From NCBI GenBank assembly GCA_028023455.1, contig JAQFVV010006221.1:4043166-4107165 (forward strand): a stretch of DNA of 64,000 bases, read 5' to 3'. Shown here piece by piece: positions 33,211-44,596 of the stretch (its first letter is position 1; each line of letters begins with the position of its first letter). A program made the position numbers and the translations under genes. Below the pieces are notes generated by a model. It saw nothing but the letters and a program-made list of their open reading frames with translations. It had not been told where the DNA came from and made no database searches. Source of the stretch: Epiperipatus broadwayi. Taxonomy: Eukaryota > Onychophora > Udeonychophora > Euonychophora > Peripatidae.

Positions 33211-33788
33211 GTAAATAGAGGAATTTTAAAATTCAGGGTTTTTCACTTTATTCATCCTCTATTCTACACATGATCACATACATGCAAAAAACATACTGAT
33301 CCCCATGATCCCCAATATATGTATTTCATGCAGAACCAGTACTCATCAGTTGGGCCATGCCATAGTCTCCCGCACATATATACAATCAGTGCTCAGTTTA
33401 CATTAAGATAATAATTCTTCAAACTTTAATGGACAGGCTTTAATCTTCTCACCCTTCCAACTATTACATGGATATGACTATAATATCAAATCCAACAAGA
33501 GCTTTCCATCGTCAGTTTTTCAATGAAATGCATGGTTGAATTATTGGAATGGTGAGAAGATTGAAGCCTGTCCATTAAAGTTTGATGAATTGCTATCTTA
33601 ATATAAACCAAGCACTGATTGTACATATGTGTGAGAGATTATGATCTGGTATAATTGGTGAGTGTTGGTCCTGGTAAAATACATAAGTGGAATTATGTAT
33701 TTTTTTGCCCTGTGTGAGGTCATGTGTTTGAGATGGAATGGAGGATAGATAGACTAAAAAATCCCGTCTTTAAATCCTCCTATTTACC
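33211..33788. repeat. R1 palindromic element, copy with GAAA-intact hammerhead
   Basis: Begins GTAAATAGAGGAATTTTAAA, ends TTTAAATCCTCCTATTTACC. The centre is near 33500, with CATCGTCAGTTTTTCAATGA. Left half: minus-strand hammerhead-like motif at 33307-33356. Right half: strongly decayed plus-strand copy at 33642-33690. Confidence 0.75.
33307..33356 (-). ncRNA. Hammerhead ribozyme-like motif, R1, GAAA intact
   Basis: The minus strand has CTGATGA (33349-33343), stem II GTACTGGTTCTGCAT, GAAA, then TACATATATTGG and the stem I partner GGATC. Two mismatches weaken stem II. It ends 150-odd bp from the centre of its palindrome and 580 bp before LRR exon d. Confidence 0.5.
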
Positions 33789-33934
33789 TAAAACAGTGGG
33801 GAAAATATAATTGATTAAACTGCTTAGAGAAAAAAAAATTATTCAAGCAATTGATAGATTACTAAAACTTCTATTTTACAATAACATTTGTTAAATTATT
33901 GATTTTTATTTTATTAATTCATATTTTATTTTAG

Positions 33935-34009
33935 ATCTTTTCAGCGTTCTCGGATAAATCCGCCAGATATTCAGAATGCTATTGCACCTTTAAAAAGATT
34001 ACAAGGAAT
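33935..34009 (+). CDS. LRR receptor gene, LRR exon d
   Basis: This 75-bp exon lies between ATTTTAG and GTAAGA. It encodes Ser-Phe-Gln-Arg-Ser-Arg-Ile-Asn-Pro-Pro-Asp-Ile, then Ile-Ala-Pro-Leu-Lys-Arg-Leu-Gln-Gly. It is one codon longer than its neighbours and weaker in the Leu positions at its start, as last repeats before a cap often are. The AT at its end joins the C of exon e to make Ile. The intron that follows is about 25 kb and filled with repeats. Confidence 0.75.
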
Positions 34010-34299
34010 GTAAGATAAAAATAAATATCTTTTTCTTATATTTTTTTAAAATTAAATTTTATTTATTCAGTTTTCAGTTTTAATTGCAAATTATAACATT
34101 TAGTTGTTTTTGCGCATTAAAAAATATATATAATCATTTCAATCGCCATTTTGATTCAGTTCTTTTAATTTATATTTTTCCAGGAAACTTTCTTATCCAT
34201 CCAAGATGCAAAAAATCTATTTCTACATCTTTATATTTTTTTGTAATCGAGTGTTAGTCTGAACCATTAAGCATCACATGATCACCAACTCTTATACTA

Positions 34300-34617
34300 G
34301 CATATAATTGTTTATAAACAAGGCAAAACTCTCCATACAGTAGTGTCACCCTGTGCCAACCAGAGTAATCAATGGATGCCAGAAGGCTTGTGCATAAAAT
34401 CCCTATCTAATGCCTACTCATCCAATATCCCCAGACTAGTTTCAGTGCTCTCAGATCCAAAGCTCCTCACTGACGAAGGCCACAAGCCAGAAACTAGTCT
34501 GGGGATATTGGATGAGTAGGCAGTAGATAGGGATTTTATGCACAAGCCTTCTGGCATCTATTGATTACTCTGGTTGGCATAGGGTGGCACTACTGTATGG
34601 AGAGTTTTGCCTTGTTA
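34300..34617. repeat. R3 palindromic element, full copy
   Basis: Left half begins AACAAGGCAAAACTCTCCAT and the right half ends ATGGAGAGTTTTGCCTTGTT, a near-perfect inverted repeat with ~125-bp arms. The centre (34440-34500) holds the hammerhead-like motif. It is the best preserved of at least eight R3 copies in the window. Confidence 0.85.
34464..34505 (+). ncRNA. Hammerhead ribozyme-like motif, R3 family, complete
   Basis: Stem I TCCTCA (34464-34469) pairs with TGGGGA (34500-34505), including one G-U. The core is CTGACGA (34470-34476), stem II is GGC/GCC with a CACAA loop and an A-A closing mismatch, GAAA lies at 34490-34493, helix III is ACT/AGT (palindromic) and C at 34499 is the cleavage nucleotide after GU. 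All invariant positions are present. A 3-bp palindromic helix III with no loop suggests that two RNAs would need to pair, as known for minimal hammerheads of some retroelements and satellites. Confidence 0.65.
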
Positions 34618-35449
34618 ATCTGAAGTTGTCATACTTTTTAATGTCATGTTTAGCCCAGTTCCATATTTTTTAACTCTTTCAATCTATTTGTTTCTTATTA
34701 ATTTTGAAAGTACCTTTTTTCCAAAATATTCTTTCCAAGTTTGACTCCATGATTAATTATTGTAGTAAATTTATTTTATTTATGATTATCAATCTTTATT
34801 TTCTTTTTATGTGAAAAGCTATGGAAAATTCCTTAAATCTTTTTGAGCATTTATCTTTAGTGTTACTTTATAACATTTCCTGAAGCTAGAAATCATTTAT
34901 TGCAATACAACAGTACTGCAATCAAAGTAAGTGGCTTAAATGATTCCCCTTTATTTTTACTTTTTTAGCTTTTTATGTTAATCCACACAATACATCCTAT
35001 AAAACTTTTGGTAAAATATTTTGTCAATATGGAATTACCTGTTTACGATTGTTCTTATTAATCTTTTTCATATCACCTTGTAATTTAATCTCTGGTGTTA
35101 CAAGTATTTGGCAATATTCTGTGTTTATATTTTCATTTTACAAAAGTTAAACACCACAGAAGTGTTTATGAACTCAAATTGATTGTCATAAATTACAAAT
35201 CTATTGTAAAATGGTAATACATAATCATTAATCATTTTTACAACTTCTCTTAGTATTTGGAAAATCACTATTAAATCAAATTTATTGCTTGGTATCATGA
35301 AATCTTTTTGTAGCTAAAATAAAAAATTATCTCTAAATAGTCTAGGACTATACTTCACTGATTATCTTTCTTTGTCTTTGGTCACCAATAGTATCCCTGA
35401 CTTTATCTTTTTTATTGCATTGCCAAATTCATATAATATTAATATTAAT
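34618..35449. other. Intronic AT-rich stretch, nothing recognised
   Basis: No exon, RNA gene or clear repeat was identified. Confidence 0.5.
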
Positions 35450-35735
35450 TGCTTTCTTTATTACTTTTACAATGCTTCATATAATTACAACTCACTATTA
35501 ATGGTTTTGATTGTCCCAGAAATTTTCTTCAAAGCTTCTACTTATATTTTCATTTAACCCACTATTGACGGTTTTGATTGCTCCAGCATTCTTCTTCAGA
35601 ACTTTTACTTATATTTTATATTTTCATTTAAAAATATAAGTAGACGTTTTTAAGAAGATTACTGGGGCAATCAAAACCATCAATAGTGGGTTGTAATTAT
35701 ATGAAGCATTGTAAAAGTAATAAAAAAAGTAAATG
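35450..35735. repeat. Palindrome with internal duplication (family R6), decayed hammerhead-like cores
   Basis: Left arm 35450-35555 (TTATTACTTTTACAATGCTT, then CATATAATTACAACTCACTA) pairs with right arm 35640-35735. A second copy of the inner part begins at 35557 (CCCACTATTGACGGTTTTGA). On the minus strand 35610-35557 reads CTGAAGA, GAATGCTGGAGCAATC, AAAACCGTCAATAG, a hammerhead-like order with GAAA changed to AAAA. Confidence 0.65.
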
Positions 35736-36095
35736 ATATTAGTATTTCTAACTTTAGAGATTTCATAAAAATAATGTCCAGAATGTTTTTTTTATAAATG
35801 TAAAAATAAAATGACCACTTCCAAACTCACATACATATTTTTCCTTCAAAAAAATTCAACTAATGTTTCAGCAAAAAGACTATCAGTCATCAATAACCAA
35901 AGACTATGATCGTTCTTTTAAGACATAAACTCCAAATTGAAAGCAATAACCTTACCATTAGTTGACATGTTAATAAGTAACTCAAATAATAATAGCAGGT
36001 GAAACATTAGAAAAAAACACCATGTGAATGATAAAACATAGTAAAAAAATAGCTATATCAACAAATGCATGTAGAAACATTAATAATTTGTCCTG

Positions 36096-36386
36096 TTCAG
36101 TTCAGTTTGGCAGTTGAAAATGGAGGGTGCTAAGAATATCTTGATTCTGGACCCAGGCTGCTATTTGATGATGACCTTTTATTTAGGTACTTATAACTGT
36201 GGATCATTTTCAAGTAAAAGAAGATTGCAAGAATTGGAAAAAATGTCTAGTATAAAATGGGACATTATTGGTCTTTGTGAAGTTAGAATAAAAGGTGGAG
36301 AGATAATTGATTATAAAAAGTGGGCATGTTCTGTACTACAAAGGCACGATACAAATGAAGTAGGATTTATTATAAATAAAAAGTAG
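36096..36386 (+). pseudogene. LINE endonuclease N-terminal fragment
   Basis: Codons from about 36186 read Gly-Thr-Tyr-Asn-Cys, then Arg-Arg-Leu-Gln-Glu-Leu, Lys-Trp-Asp-Ile-Ile-Gly-Leu-Cys-Glu-Val-Arg and finally Val-Gly-Phe-Ile-Ile-Asn-Lys-Lys. This is the start of the exonuclease/endonuclease/phosphatase-type domain of LINE proteins: the Asn of the first strand and the Glu-Val-Arg metal-binding segment are visible. The frame then breaks. Same broad family as the RT tails at 3.8, 30.0 and 44.4 kb, perhaps the same element. Confidence 0.65.
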
Positions 36387-37382
36387 AACAACACTGTGTA
36401 GATTGATGGCAGACAGATCTTTTTGTAATTATTAGTAAACTTTTTTTGCATCCAACAAATATATGTATAGCAAGATCATGCTTTGTCAGTTTTTGTGTGA
36501 ATAAAATAGATCATAAAAAGATGTGACAATAGGTCTATTATAAATTTTATAAACAGCATCAAAAGTTAGTTTTTTATAAATTTCCAAGCAAATTCAAATT
36601 ATTAAACTAATTAGAATTTTGAAGGTCAAAAGTTTTAGGTCTACTAAATTGATCAAATGATGGTGATTTTGTCATTAATGAATATGAAAAAATGCATGCC
36701 TTGACATATTTTGGCACCTGGACTGACAACTTGCAATCTCTGATTGGCCATACCTATTTTTTAATAGTTACAGTATATCTAGAAACTAGTTGACAAAACC
36801 AGTGTGTTAATTTTTGATTATACTAATTAATTTTTAATAAACTTTGTATAATGTAAAGGTCAGTATGTGTGTGTGTATATATAATGAACAGAAGGCACCT
36901 AATATCCATCATCAGAGGGTGCCACTAGACCTTTAGTCTAGAAAATTTATAATTTACTGATGAAGATCTCCTCTAGATCATAGAGAGCATTCTTGGCAAA
37001 ATAACAATTGTCAGAGCAGACAGCATTAAACAAAATGCTGGACAAATCTAACAATTAACAAAATATTAAAAATTTAATCAAATAGTATACAGTTTAATGG
37101 TAGGGTTTAAATACTAGAGTTATTTCAAACAGAACAGAGATTGACCATTAATTAACTTTTTTAATCAGTATGTATGTATGATGCCAGCTGATATTTTAAA
37201 TATTATACTTCCCATAAATTTTACTTTTAGTACTATTAAAAGAATCCCTGAAGTTAAAAAGACTTGACAATTTTTTCAGATGTGCATACATATATCATCC
37301 ATATTGGTATAAACAATGAATACGCAAGAAATCTTCATCATTATATATGTTCACACACACAGCTATTCAAAAACTAAACCTA
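36387..37382. other. AT-rich stretch
   Basis: Possibly degraded LINE continuation just after 36386, but no more conserved motifs were recognised. Confidence 0.4.
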
Positions 37383-37700
37383 TGTAACGGTCAAATATGT
37401 ACACTCATGGAACAATCTAGAACTTTGATAGATCATCCTAAGGCTGACCAGGTTTACGGTGGTGGAAGCCACGACTATGGCCTAACCCTAGTTCCTCTAC
37501 CATTGCTCATAGACTTACTACCTTGCGGATGACACAGTTGAGGTCACAGCAGTATTTCCCTTCTTCACGTGCCGGCAGTAGCACATCAGTAGAACAAAAG
37601 GCCGGGAACAATTGGCGTTCTATTTAGCATAACTATATCGGTATCATGTGGCTTATATACGACCAGTAAACATTGAAAAGATTTTAATAAATAATGATAA
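37383..37700 (+). mobile_element. Possible LTR start or LTR fragment, GC-richer block
   Basis: A sharp rise in GC begins at TGTAACGGTCAAATATG (37383), a start like that of many LTRs and of the minus-strand fragment ending at 27525; beyond the first 11 bases the two are unrelated. No 3' partner or target duplication was located. Confidence 0.3.
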
Positions 37701-37841
37701 AATGATTATTAAATACTAAATAATTATGAGTCGGTGAGCAAGACTAAGACATGAAGCAAGAATAAATTTAAAATTAATTTAATGAATTTAAAATATGAAA
37801 CAATAATTTAAAACAATATTTCTATGGCTAGGTGTCTGATC

Positions 37842-38131
37842 TCACACGCAGGTGATTAAAGGATATTTACGGTATAATGGGATTCACATGCAAGTGATGG
37901 GTTTTAGAAGTAATTTTGCATAGCTGTGTTTACATGACTTGGTTTACATATATAGATCAAATCACTCGCAGGTGACTATAAATTTCTAGTTACAAATATT
38001 TAAGTTTTCAAGGTTTATGCATTTCCGGTTTATATATATATAGCATCTAATCACGCGCAGGTGACTGTGGTTTTAGGTTACATTTAATTTATTTCACTAT
38101 ATATATATATGATTCTATCACTCGCAGGTGA
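37842..38131. repeat. Cluster of five TCAC-x2-GC-x2-GTGA palindromic motifs
   Basis: TCACACGCAGGTGA (37842), TCACATGCAAGTGA (37884), TCACTCGCAGGTGA (37962), TCACGCGCAGGTGA (38051) and TCACTCGCAGGTGA (38118) occur in 290 bp. Most contain CAGGTG, an E-box. Units 3-5 are each preceded by an AT run and a TCTAATC/ATCAAAT-like word, suggesting a degenerate ~70-90-bp tandem repeat. A weaker relative, TCACGCAAGTGA, is at 39324. Confidence 0.7.
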
Positions 38132-38760
38132 TGAAATTATAATACAATTAGATTTCGTATTTTGTGAGCATTAATACTAATTTATAACGAAATGACTTTG
38201 CTCATGGTTATCTATGCCTAGTTTATGCTATAATAGGATTTATATCTGCTTTAAGTTAGTGGAAGTGACTATAAATTTTAATAAAGAACATATTTTATCT
38301 AGCATGAATAATTAATATATTCTCTACATAGTTAATATACATTTCAAACTGGATTCTAATTCAGATCAAAGCTGAAATAATAATTAATGGCGGGATGAAC
38401 TGATTATGGGCAGCCAGAATTCAGATACCTCTGCATATATGAAACATATAACTCTGGGTCCCTGTGTCTCATATATGTATCTTTCTCATGGAATTCTTAC
38501 CAAGTAATGGTTCCCTTCAACTGATCTCATTGCTGTGAATTAGGAGGCCTTTTTAGTCCGGAGGATCGAGCAATTTATATTATGTGGGAGTCTTACACTC
38601 TGGGTGAGTCTCATTCTCCATTATAAAAGATGCAGAATGGGTTGGCGTGTACCAGTCACCATCTGAAGAAGGAAATTGCCTGAACTAAATGTACTGGAGT
38701 AGCCCTAACACATACTACCAGTAAAGAAGTACAGCAACAAGTGAGTTATGCCATAGCATT
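38132..38760. other. GC-richer stretch of unknown nature
   Basis: 38395-38700 is less AT-rich than its surroundings and shows CTGAAGAAGG...CCTGAAC flanked by complementary CCAGT/ACTGG near 38660-38700, a weak hammerhead-like resemblance. No coding frame was recognised. It may be part of a mobile element beginning at 37383. Confidence 0.3.
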
Positions 38761-40860
38761 TCAAAAGGACATATATGCACCTCTGACAGCATAATCATAT
38801 AATAAAACTTAAGACGCTAATTCTAGTTTCCTTCATGAAACTACTCAGTATGTTCATATTATAGTATTTATAATTATACTATTTAGGAAAGTTTACGAAT
38901 CCAATTTACAAAGCTATCTATATAGGCTTTTGTTTACTTAAGGAGGATTACAGCATATGGGGAAATTTAATACAGAATTATAAATTTATGCTGCATTTTG
39001 TCACTTCAACTGAATATTGGTAAAATATTATTTTTAAAAGCAAATCTATTTTAGAATAATGGTACGCTTGTAATTATATCTAATTCAAGATATTTTATCC
39101 GTTTCAAAACAGAGCTTTTTAGTTTGTGCATTATTACACGTATTACGTATATATGCGAAATGACATATATATGCGTGAGAATCTTTATTTAATTCTCGCT
39201 AATGGTTTAATTACGAATAAAGCTCGGTTTTGAATGTTTATAGCACAATCAATATAACATAACTAAAATAAGATTTGGCATAGATTTAATTAAGAAATGC
39301 AATATTTAATATACGATAAAATTTCACGCAAGTGAAATCTAAAATTTGCTTAGTTTAAAATTAAGGTTACGCGACATTCGCTGAAATATGATTGACTCAG
39401 TTTCGATAATTCTAAGTTTATAAGAATAATGATGGCAAAGATTATCATTAACTTAAGATATATAAATTAATTTAACAATTTTAATAATTATTTTAAAACA
39501 GATCATTAAATATTATACGTAACTAAATTTATATAAAACATTTAAATTCTAGATTTTAGCAAGTTGAAATTGAATAGCATTTAATTACTTAGAATAAGAC
39601 TAATACGTAACTAAATCAATCATTAATTTCTACAAGTAAACCAATAAATAATATCATAAAATCAAGTTAATAAATGAAATGTGTTCTCAATAGAATTAAC
39701 TCAGATTTTGGAATAATAAATCATAAATCAATCTGTTAATGAATTATTTAACGAATCATAAAACAAATAGGTTTATAAATCAGGCAAGATTTTAGGGTTT
39801 AAAATAAAGTTATTAAATCATTTCTATTTTTAGGCAAGATTTTAAGAATGAAATAAAACAAAATAAAATTTACATTTTAGTTTACATTATTATTATGGCC
39901 ATTAGATTAAGATTTAAGCTAGAATTTTATAGATTAGTTTAGGGTAAAGCTTTAGGATTGAGGAGTATTTACCATTCTTCTCTTTTTTTTCTGCTGCCAA
40001 GTTCTTTCTGCATAGTGGGATCTCTTTAAGTTGTTACGGTGGTTAGTTCATGTTTCTCCGTCTCAGGTAGCTCTTCATCAGTGACGGGAGGCAAGATTTT
40101 CAGCCTATTACCCCGACATACTAATTATTAACTTTCTTCAGTATTTTATTAAGATTACAAATTGAAAGTGAGTGTCCGAATGACTTAAGGATGGCTGCTA
40201 TCCCTTATATATCAATACAACCCCCTCTCCTTCATTATATTATTTTCTTAGATCCCTTCTCTTAGCTTATTTTCTGATTACTAGGAATTGCGGAAGCCTG
40301 CCGTGTCAACTTTTAATTAGGTCAAAAAAAAACCATTGACAGGCAGTAATTTATGCAGTTTTCTAATTTTAATTCTAAATATAATTTTAATTAATCTTAT
40401 ACCAGCAAAGATTAATTCTTCTGGCGTCATTTTGGCAAAAAAAAAAAAAACAAATCTAAGATATGTGAAAAACATTTTGTTATATATGTAACTTGACCGT
40501 TTTAATTTACTAATATATGCAGAATTATGAAATTTCAAATATACTTAACTTAATATATATTTGAAATTAAAGAAATCTTAATGTTTAAATCCTATTTAAC
40601 ATTAATTTTCTAGCATATATGTAGTCTAAAGTTACACATACAACTTGTTTTTCATTTAATAATTATTAACATTATATATGTGCGTATTTTAGAGATTTCT
40701 GTCTATATAAATATTTCTTTATATATATGAATATATACGCACACATGCTTGATTATACTTATTTAAGTCTAAATTTAGGAGGATTTTTATAGTATTATTT
40801 ATTAGATATACAAGGATTTGGTGGTGTTTATATATGTAAGAATACTACTATAGAATATAG
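38761..40860. other. Stretch without recognised genes
   Basis: Minus open frame 40317-40538 is low-complexity. A GC-richer segment 39960-40310 contains CTTCATCAGTGACGGGAGG, whose minus strand has CTGATGA and a later GAGAAAC, but stem II does not pair well. Confidence 0.35.
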
Positions 40861-40902
40861 TAGGTGAAACAGTTAGATTGTACAAGCTGACTGTTTCACC
40901 TA
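40861..40902. repeat. Perfectly bounded 42-bp hairpin
   Basis: TAGGTGAAACAGTTAG pairs with CTGACTGTTTCACCTA (one G-T pair) around a 10-base loop. It could fold as a short RNA hairpin, but it is too short for a typical microRNA precursor. Confidence 0.75.
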
Positions 40903-42924
40903 TATGTGGTGCATTGGATCCAATCATAAAAAGAAACAAATAAGGAGTGATAATAAATAGGCTTATTAATAACCCACATTAGAAAGCAAAAATATATAGA
41001 AAGCAAAAATATATACATAATCATGAGAAACCTATTGTAAACATATATGCCCATAAACATTTCTGACAAGAGCTCATAGGAATGAAGGTCACTTTATCCA
41101 TCTATTAACCTACCAATAATCTTGAATATATCAAGTGGAAACAATAAAAAGAAAACATGGGGCCAAACATATAATAATAATATCTTCATGTGACATATGC
41201 ATAATATGCATATTTATTTCTTTACCTTTAGACAAGTATGGCTTAGAGTAAATGAAAAAACTGTCAATAATTTAAGCAACTTAACGATTTATCAAACTTA
41301 TGTGTATATATATATCAGCTTAAGTACTCACATATTAATGATTTTTAAAATATTCAGTGGCATTATTAAAATAAGAAAACTATAAAAGAAAATCTCTTTT
41401 AAAACTACTACTTTTTTTTAATTTAAAACTTTTCACTAAAAGTAGCATGGACTGCAATTACCAACAATCAGGGAAGTGATTTTTTTTTAAATAAATCTAT
41501 CTCAACCTTAAGAGGGGAACAAAAAGAATGCTTTAATTTTTTTTCAAAAATAAAAAATATTTTACAAATAAAACATAAGATTAAAATTTAAAACTGGATT
41601 CAAATTATCAGCTGTATCAGATACATCGTATTAAGGGTAAAGATAGAAATATTGGACAATGGTATAAATATAAAATTAAGTTCTTTAACCTATATATCAC
41701 TGGCTTACTGGCAATAATTTAATAAAGCAGTTCATAAAAAAAGTTTTATCTTAAGTTCAGAGAGGAGTTGGTAAAAGGGATAATATTTTCAGTAAAAAAT
41801 GAACTGGATAAACATATATATATATATACATAAATGTAGATAGGTGTTTCTGTGTTTTTACTGGTTTCCTTGATGTGGTATAAGAGTTTGTTCTGGAATT
41901 ATTTCTTTCATATTGAAAAGCGATTTAATTATATGGCATATTTGGAGTAGTAGTTGGCTGGGTAGTTGCTTCTCTGCAAGCAAAGTTATACATTCATGGC
42001 TATAGTTATGTACTAGCAAGTGGAGCTCATTTCCCTGGTGCTTTAACTGCATATGATTTTGGACATGGGCATAGGTAGAAGTTCAGAATATCACATGTTA
42101 ACAGGCAAGATAATGAGTGCAAATAAAAGCAGAATCATGGCTGGGTAGAATATAGAGCATATCGGACTGAAACAGAATGCACAGTGCTGAATCAGATTAG
42201 AATGCAATATAATTCTCCACTGGTCTTTTTATCACCATAAATTTAATGAATTAGCCTGCTCATTTTCCAAGAATTTTTTAATTAGCAAGCCAGTGATTAC
42301 ATTTTTAATTCTGATAAGCCAATAATTATTTAATTAATGGATTTAACAAATTTTTAATTAGATGAATCTGAATGGTTTTACAGATAACAGAATCTTAAAA
42401 TAAGGAACAAGACTTAATGAAAGAAAATAAATCTTATTAAAAGTTCTTAATCAATAAAATGAACTAATTAGAAATGACTAAAAAGATTTAAGATTAAGTA
42501 TTGTTCCTGTAATATATTTTTTTTACAGATTGATAATTTTTATTACAAAGTACATATTTTTAATTTTTTACAACTCACTAAATGCAAACCTATTAATGTG
42601 GGTGTGTAAATCATACGAACATATATATATATAACAAAACTTAAAAGCTGAAACTAAGCTTATGCTTTCCAACATAAAATATTTGCATGTAAGTTAGATA
42701 ATGAATAGCCAAAATCTCTCTCTATATATATATATATTGAGATACTTAGTCGATTTTATATTTGTATGTCAGTTGGCCAAGCTAATTTTAATTTTCATTC
42801 AAGTTGTGTTTTTTATTATTATTTAAGGTGTGTTTTCAGTGAGTGCAATATTATGTATATACATACACACACTAATGGTAAAAAAATATTAAAATTAGCT
42901 GTATATTTATTATAACAATTTTTT
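40903..42924. other. AT-rich intronic stretch, nothing recognised
   Basis: Includes only AT/TA microsatellites (e.g. 41816-41830, 42722-42738) and chance open frames. Confidence 0.45.
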
Positions 42925-43018
42925 TCATGGGTCAAAGCATCGTCCAGGAAACCAACCCGCAAACCCGAAACAACTGCTTGTAAGGTAACTGTGCTGATCA
43001 CTTGGCCACCAATGCTTG
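42925..43018 (-). mobile_element. tRNA-derived retroposon, copy 3 (diverged)
   Basis: The minus strand retains GTGGCCAAGTGATCAGCACA (A-box-like), TTGTTTCGGGTTTGCGGGTT (B-box region, partly duplicated), TCCTGGACGATGCTTTGACC and an A-rich tail. More diverged than the 7.9- and 63.4-kb copies; no clear target duplication. Confidence 0.6.
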
Positions 43019-44302
43019 ATTAATTTTATTTCCAAAAAAACCTAACTTTGTTATCTTTCTGTAGAAAATTTTAGTGTCTAAAGATCTGTATAATTATATC
43101 TTTTATTAATTAAGATTCTAATAAATATATATATTTTCATTTACATTAAGCATTGTCATATATAAATCCTTTAATTAAGATAATTAACTTGGAATTTAGT
43201 AACTAATGTAAAAATTCTGGATTATCTGAAAAATATTTTTATCATGTGTATTCTGATTGAGAAGATTCTGGAAATTTCTGAGTGGGAGAACAATAAGCAG
43301 TGAACTGTATAAAAGGATTCTGCTATGCTATTCTAATTGATTCAGTTTTGCTGACTTCATTGGACTTTACTTTATTCTGCTGCTGTTATAAATGCCCATT
43401 TTGTAACATGAACTTGTGACTCACTCCAGTCACCATACCTGAAGGCATGAGTGTCTAGGTACCCTAAAAGATTAATTTCTCCAAGCACCAACTTGTTTCA
43501 CCAACATATGCTAAATTTGTCTGCAAACTGACCTCATGAACTAGCCAACTGCTGACCTAATCATAGCAAAACAGTTCTCAATATATAAGAAACAAGATCT
43601 CATGAAAGTATCAATGTGAAAAGTGTATGTACTCAATTGATTAATCTGGATAAAGTAAAAACTCTCCACTCATATCACTATGGACTAATGATAAAACTTG
43701 ATATGAACTATTTTTACATATCAGTAAACCAGTGCATGATATAATTTGTGTTTATCAATTCTTAATTTGATATATATCTTTTAATTAAAGAGTAATTTTA
43801 TATAGCGTTCAATTTTATTGATATATAATTTTGTATTTGTGTTATTAATTTTATTATTTTATAAATGTTTTTTTTTTATTATGATCTTTTGTGTATGTTT
43901 TGACTAGACCAGTTGATGATTAAGTTAACAATCTCACAATAGATTTTACAATTGCTTGATTTCTTTCTTAAAGTTAACAAATTTGTTCCCTCCCCTTTCA
44001 TAACTGTTAAAACCTAGATTTTTTTAGCAAAATATTAAAAAAAGAAACTAGATTAATATTCTTTTTAAATACCTGTTTCTTGAATAATGTCTTTGAAGTG
44101 GACAGAATGATTTATTTTAGATTTGTGTGTAATAATTTTATAAATATGTTAAATTGTTAAAAGTTTTGGCAATCTTGTTCTTGCTATTTTATCATACATG
44201 TCTGTAAGGAAAAGGGATTGATCTGCTTGGGTGTGTGTATGTATATAAATGATCCCTTTATAAATACCACTAGAGATTTATTTATTTGGCCTTCTATTAT
44301 CA
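43019..44302. other. AT-rich stretch, nothing recognised
   Basis: 43380-43560 is slightly GC-richer without coding or RNA signal. Confidence 0.45.
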
Positions 44303-44596
44303 TTGTGCTTACTGCTAGATAGAGATGGATTTATAAATAAATTTACAATTAATAACTTATTGTCATCATCATCATCAACCATTATCAATCCACTCCATCT
44401 TCTCCGATCTTTAGCTTCTCTTCTCCACATCACTCCTGCACACTTTCTTATTTCATCCATCCATCTCACATGTGGTCTCTTTCTGGGTCTTTTGCAATCT
44501 CTTGGAATCCAGTTTAAGATTTCAATTGTCCATCTATTATCATCTCTTCTAGAAATATGTCCAGATCAACTCCACTTCAATCTTTTAATTTTTTAA
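44303..44596 (-). pseudogene. LINE ORF2 C-terminal fragment (copy 2)
   Basis: Minus-strand codons read Arg-Leu-Lys-Trp-Ser-Ter-Ser-Gly-His-Ile, Arg-Arg-Asp-Asp-Asn-Arg-Trp-Thr, then Arg-Asp-Cys-Lys-Arg-Pro-Arg-Lys-Arg-Pro, Val-Arg-Trp-Met-Asp-Glu-Ile, Val-Met-Trp-Arg-Arg-Glu-Ala, Lys-Asp-Arg-Arg-Arg-Trp. This is the typical terminal region of RTE/Jockey-like endonuclease-reverse transcriptases (Gly-His-(Ile/Val)-x-Arg, Arg-Gly-Arg-Pro-x-x-Arg-Trp, Ala-x-Asp-Arg-x-x-Trp). One stop interrupts it. A (GAT/ATG) repeat follows at 44360 where the LINE's 3' tail would be. Confidence 0.7.

Noticed and set aside
38655-38705. Hammerhead-like CTGAAGA...CCTGAAC
   Set aside because: GAAA is GAAC and helix III cannot be drawn; only a single copy was seen.
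40060-40110. Minus-strand CTGATGA followed by GAGAAAC
   Set aside because: Stem II does not pair convincingly and no cleavage triplet can be placed.
42530-42600. Possible 70-bp exon between TTTACAG and GTGGGT
   Set aside because: The correct phase gives a hydrophobic string without LRR positions, and the donor is poor.
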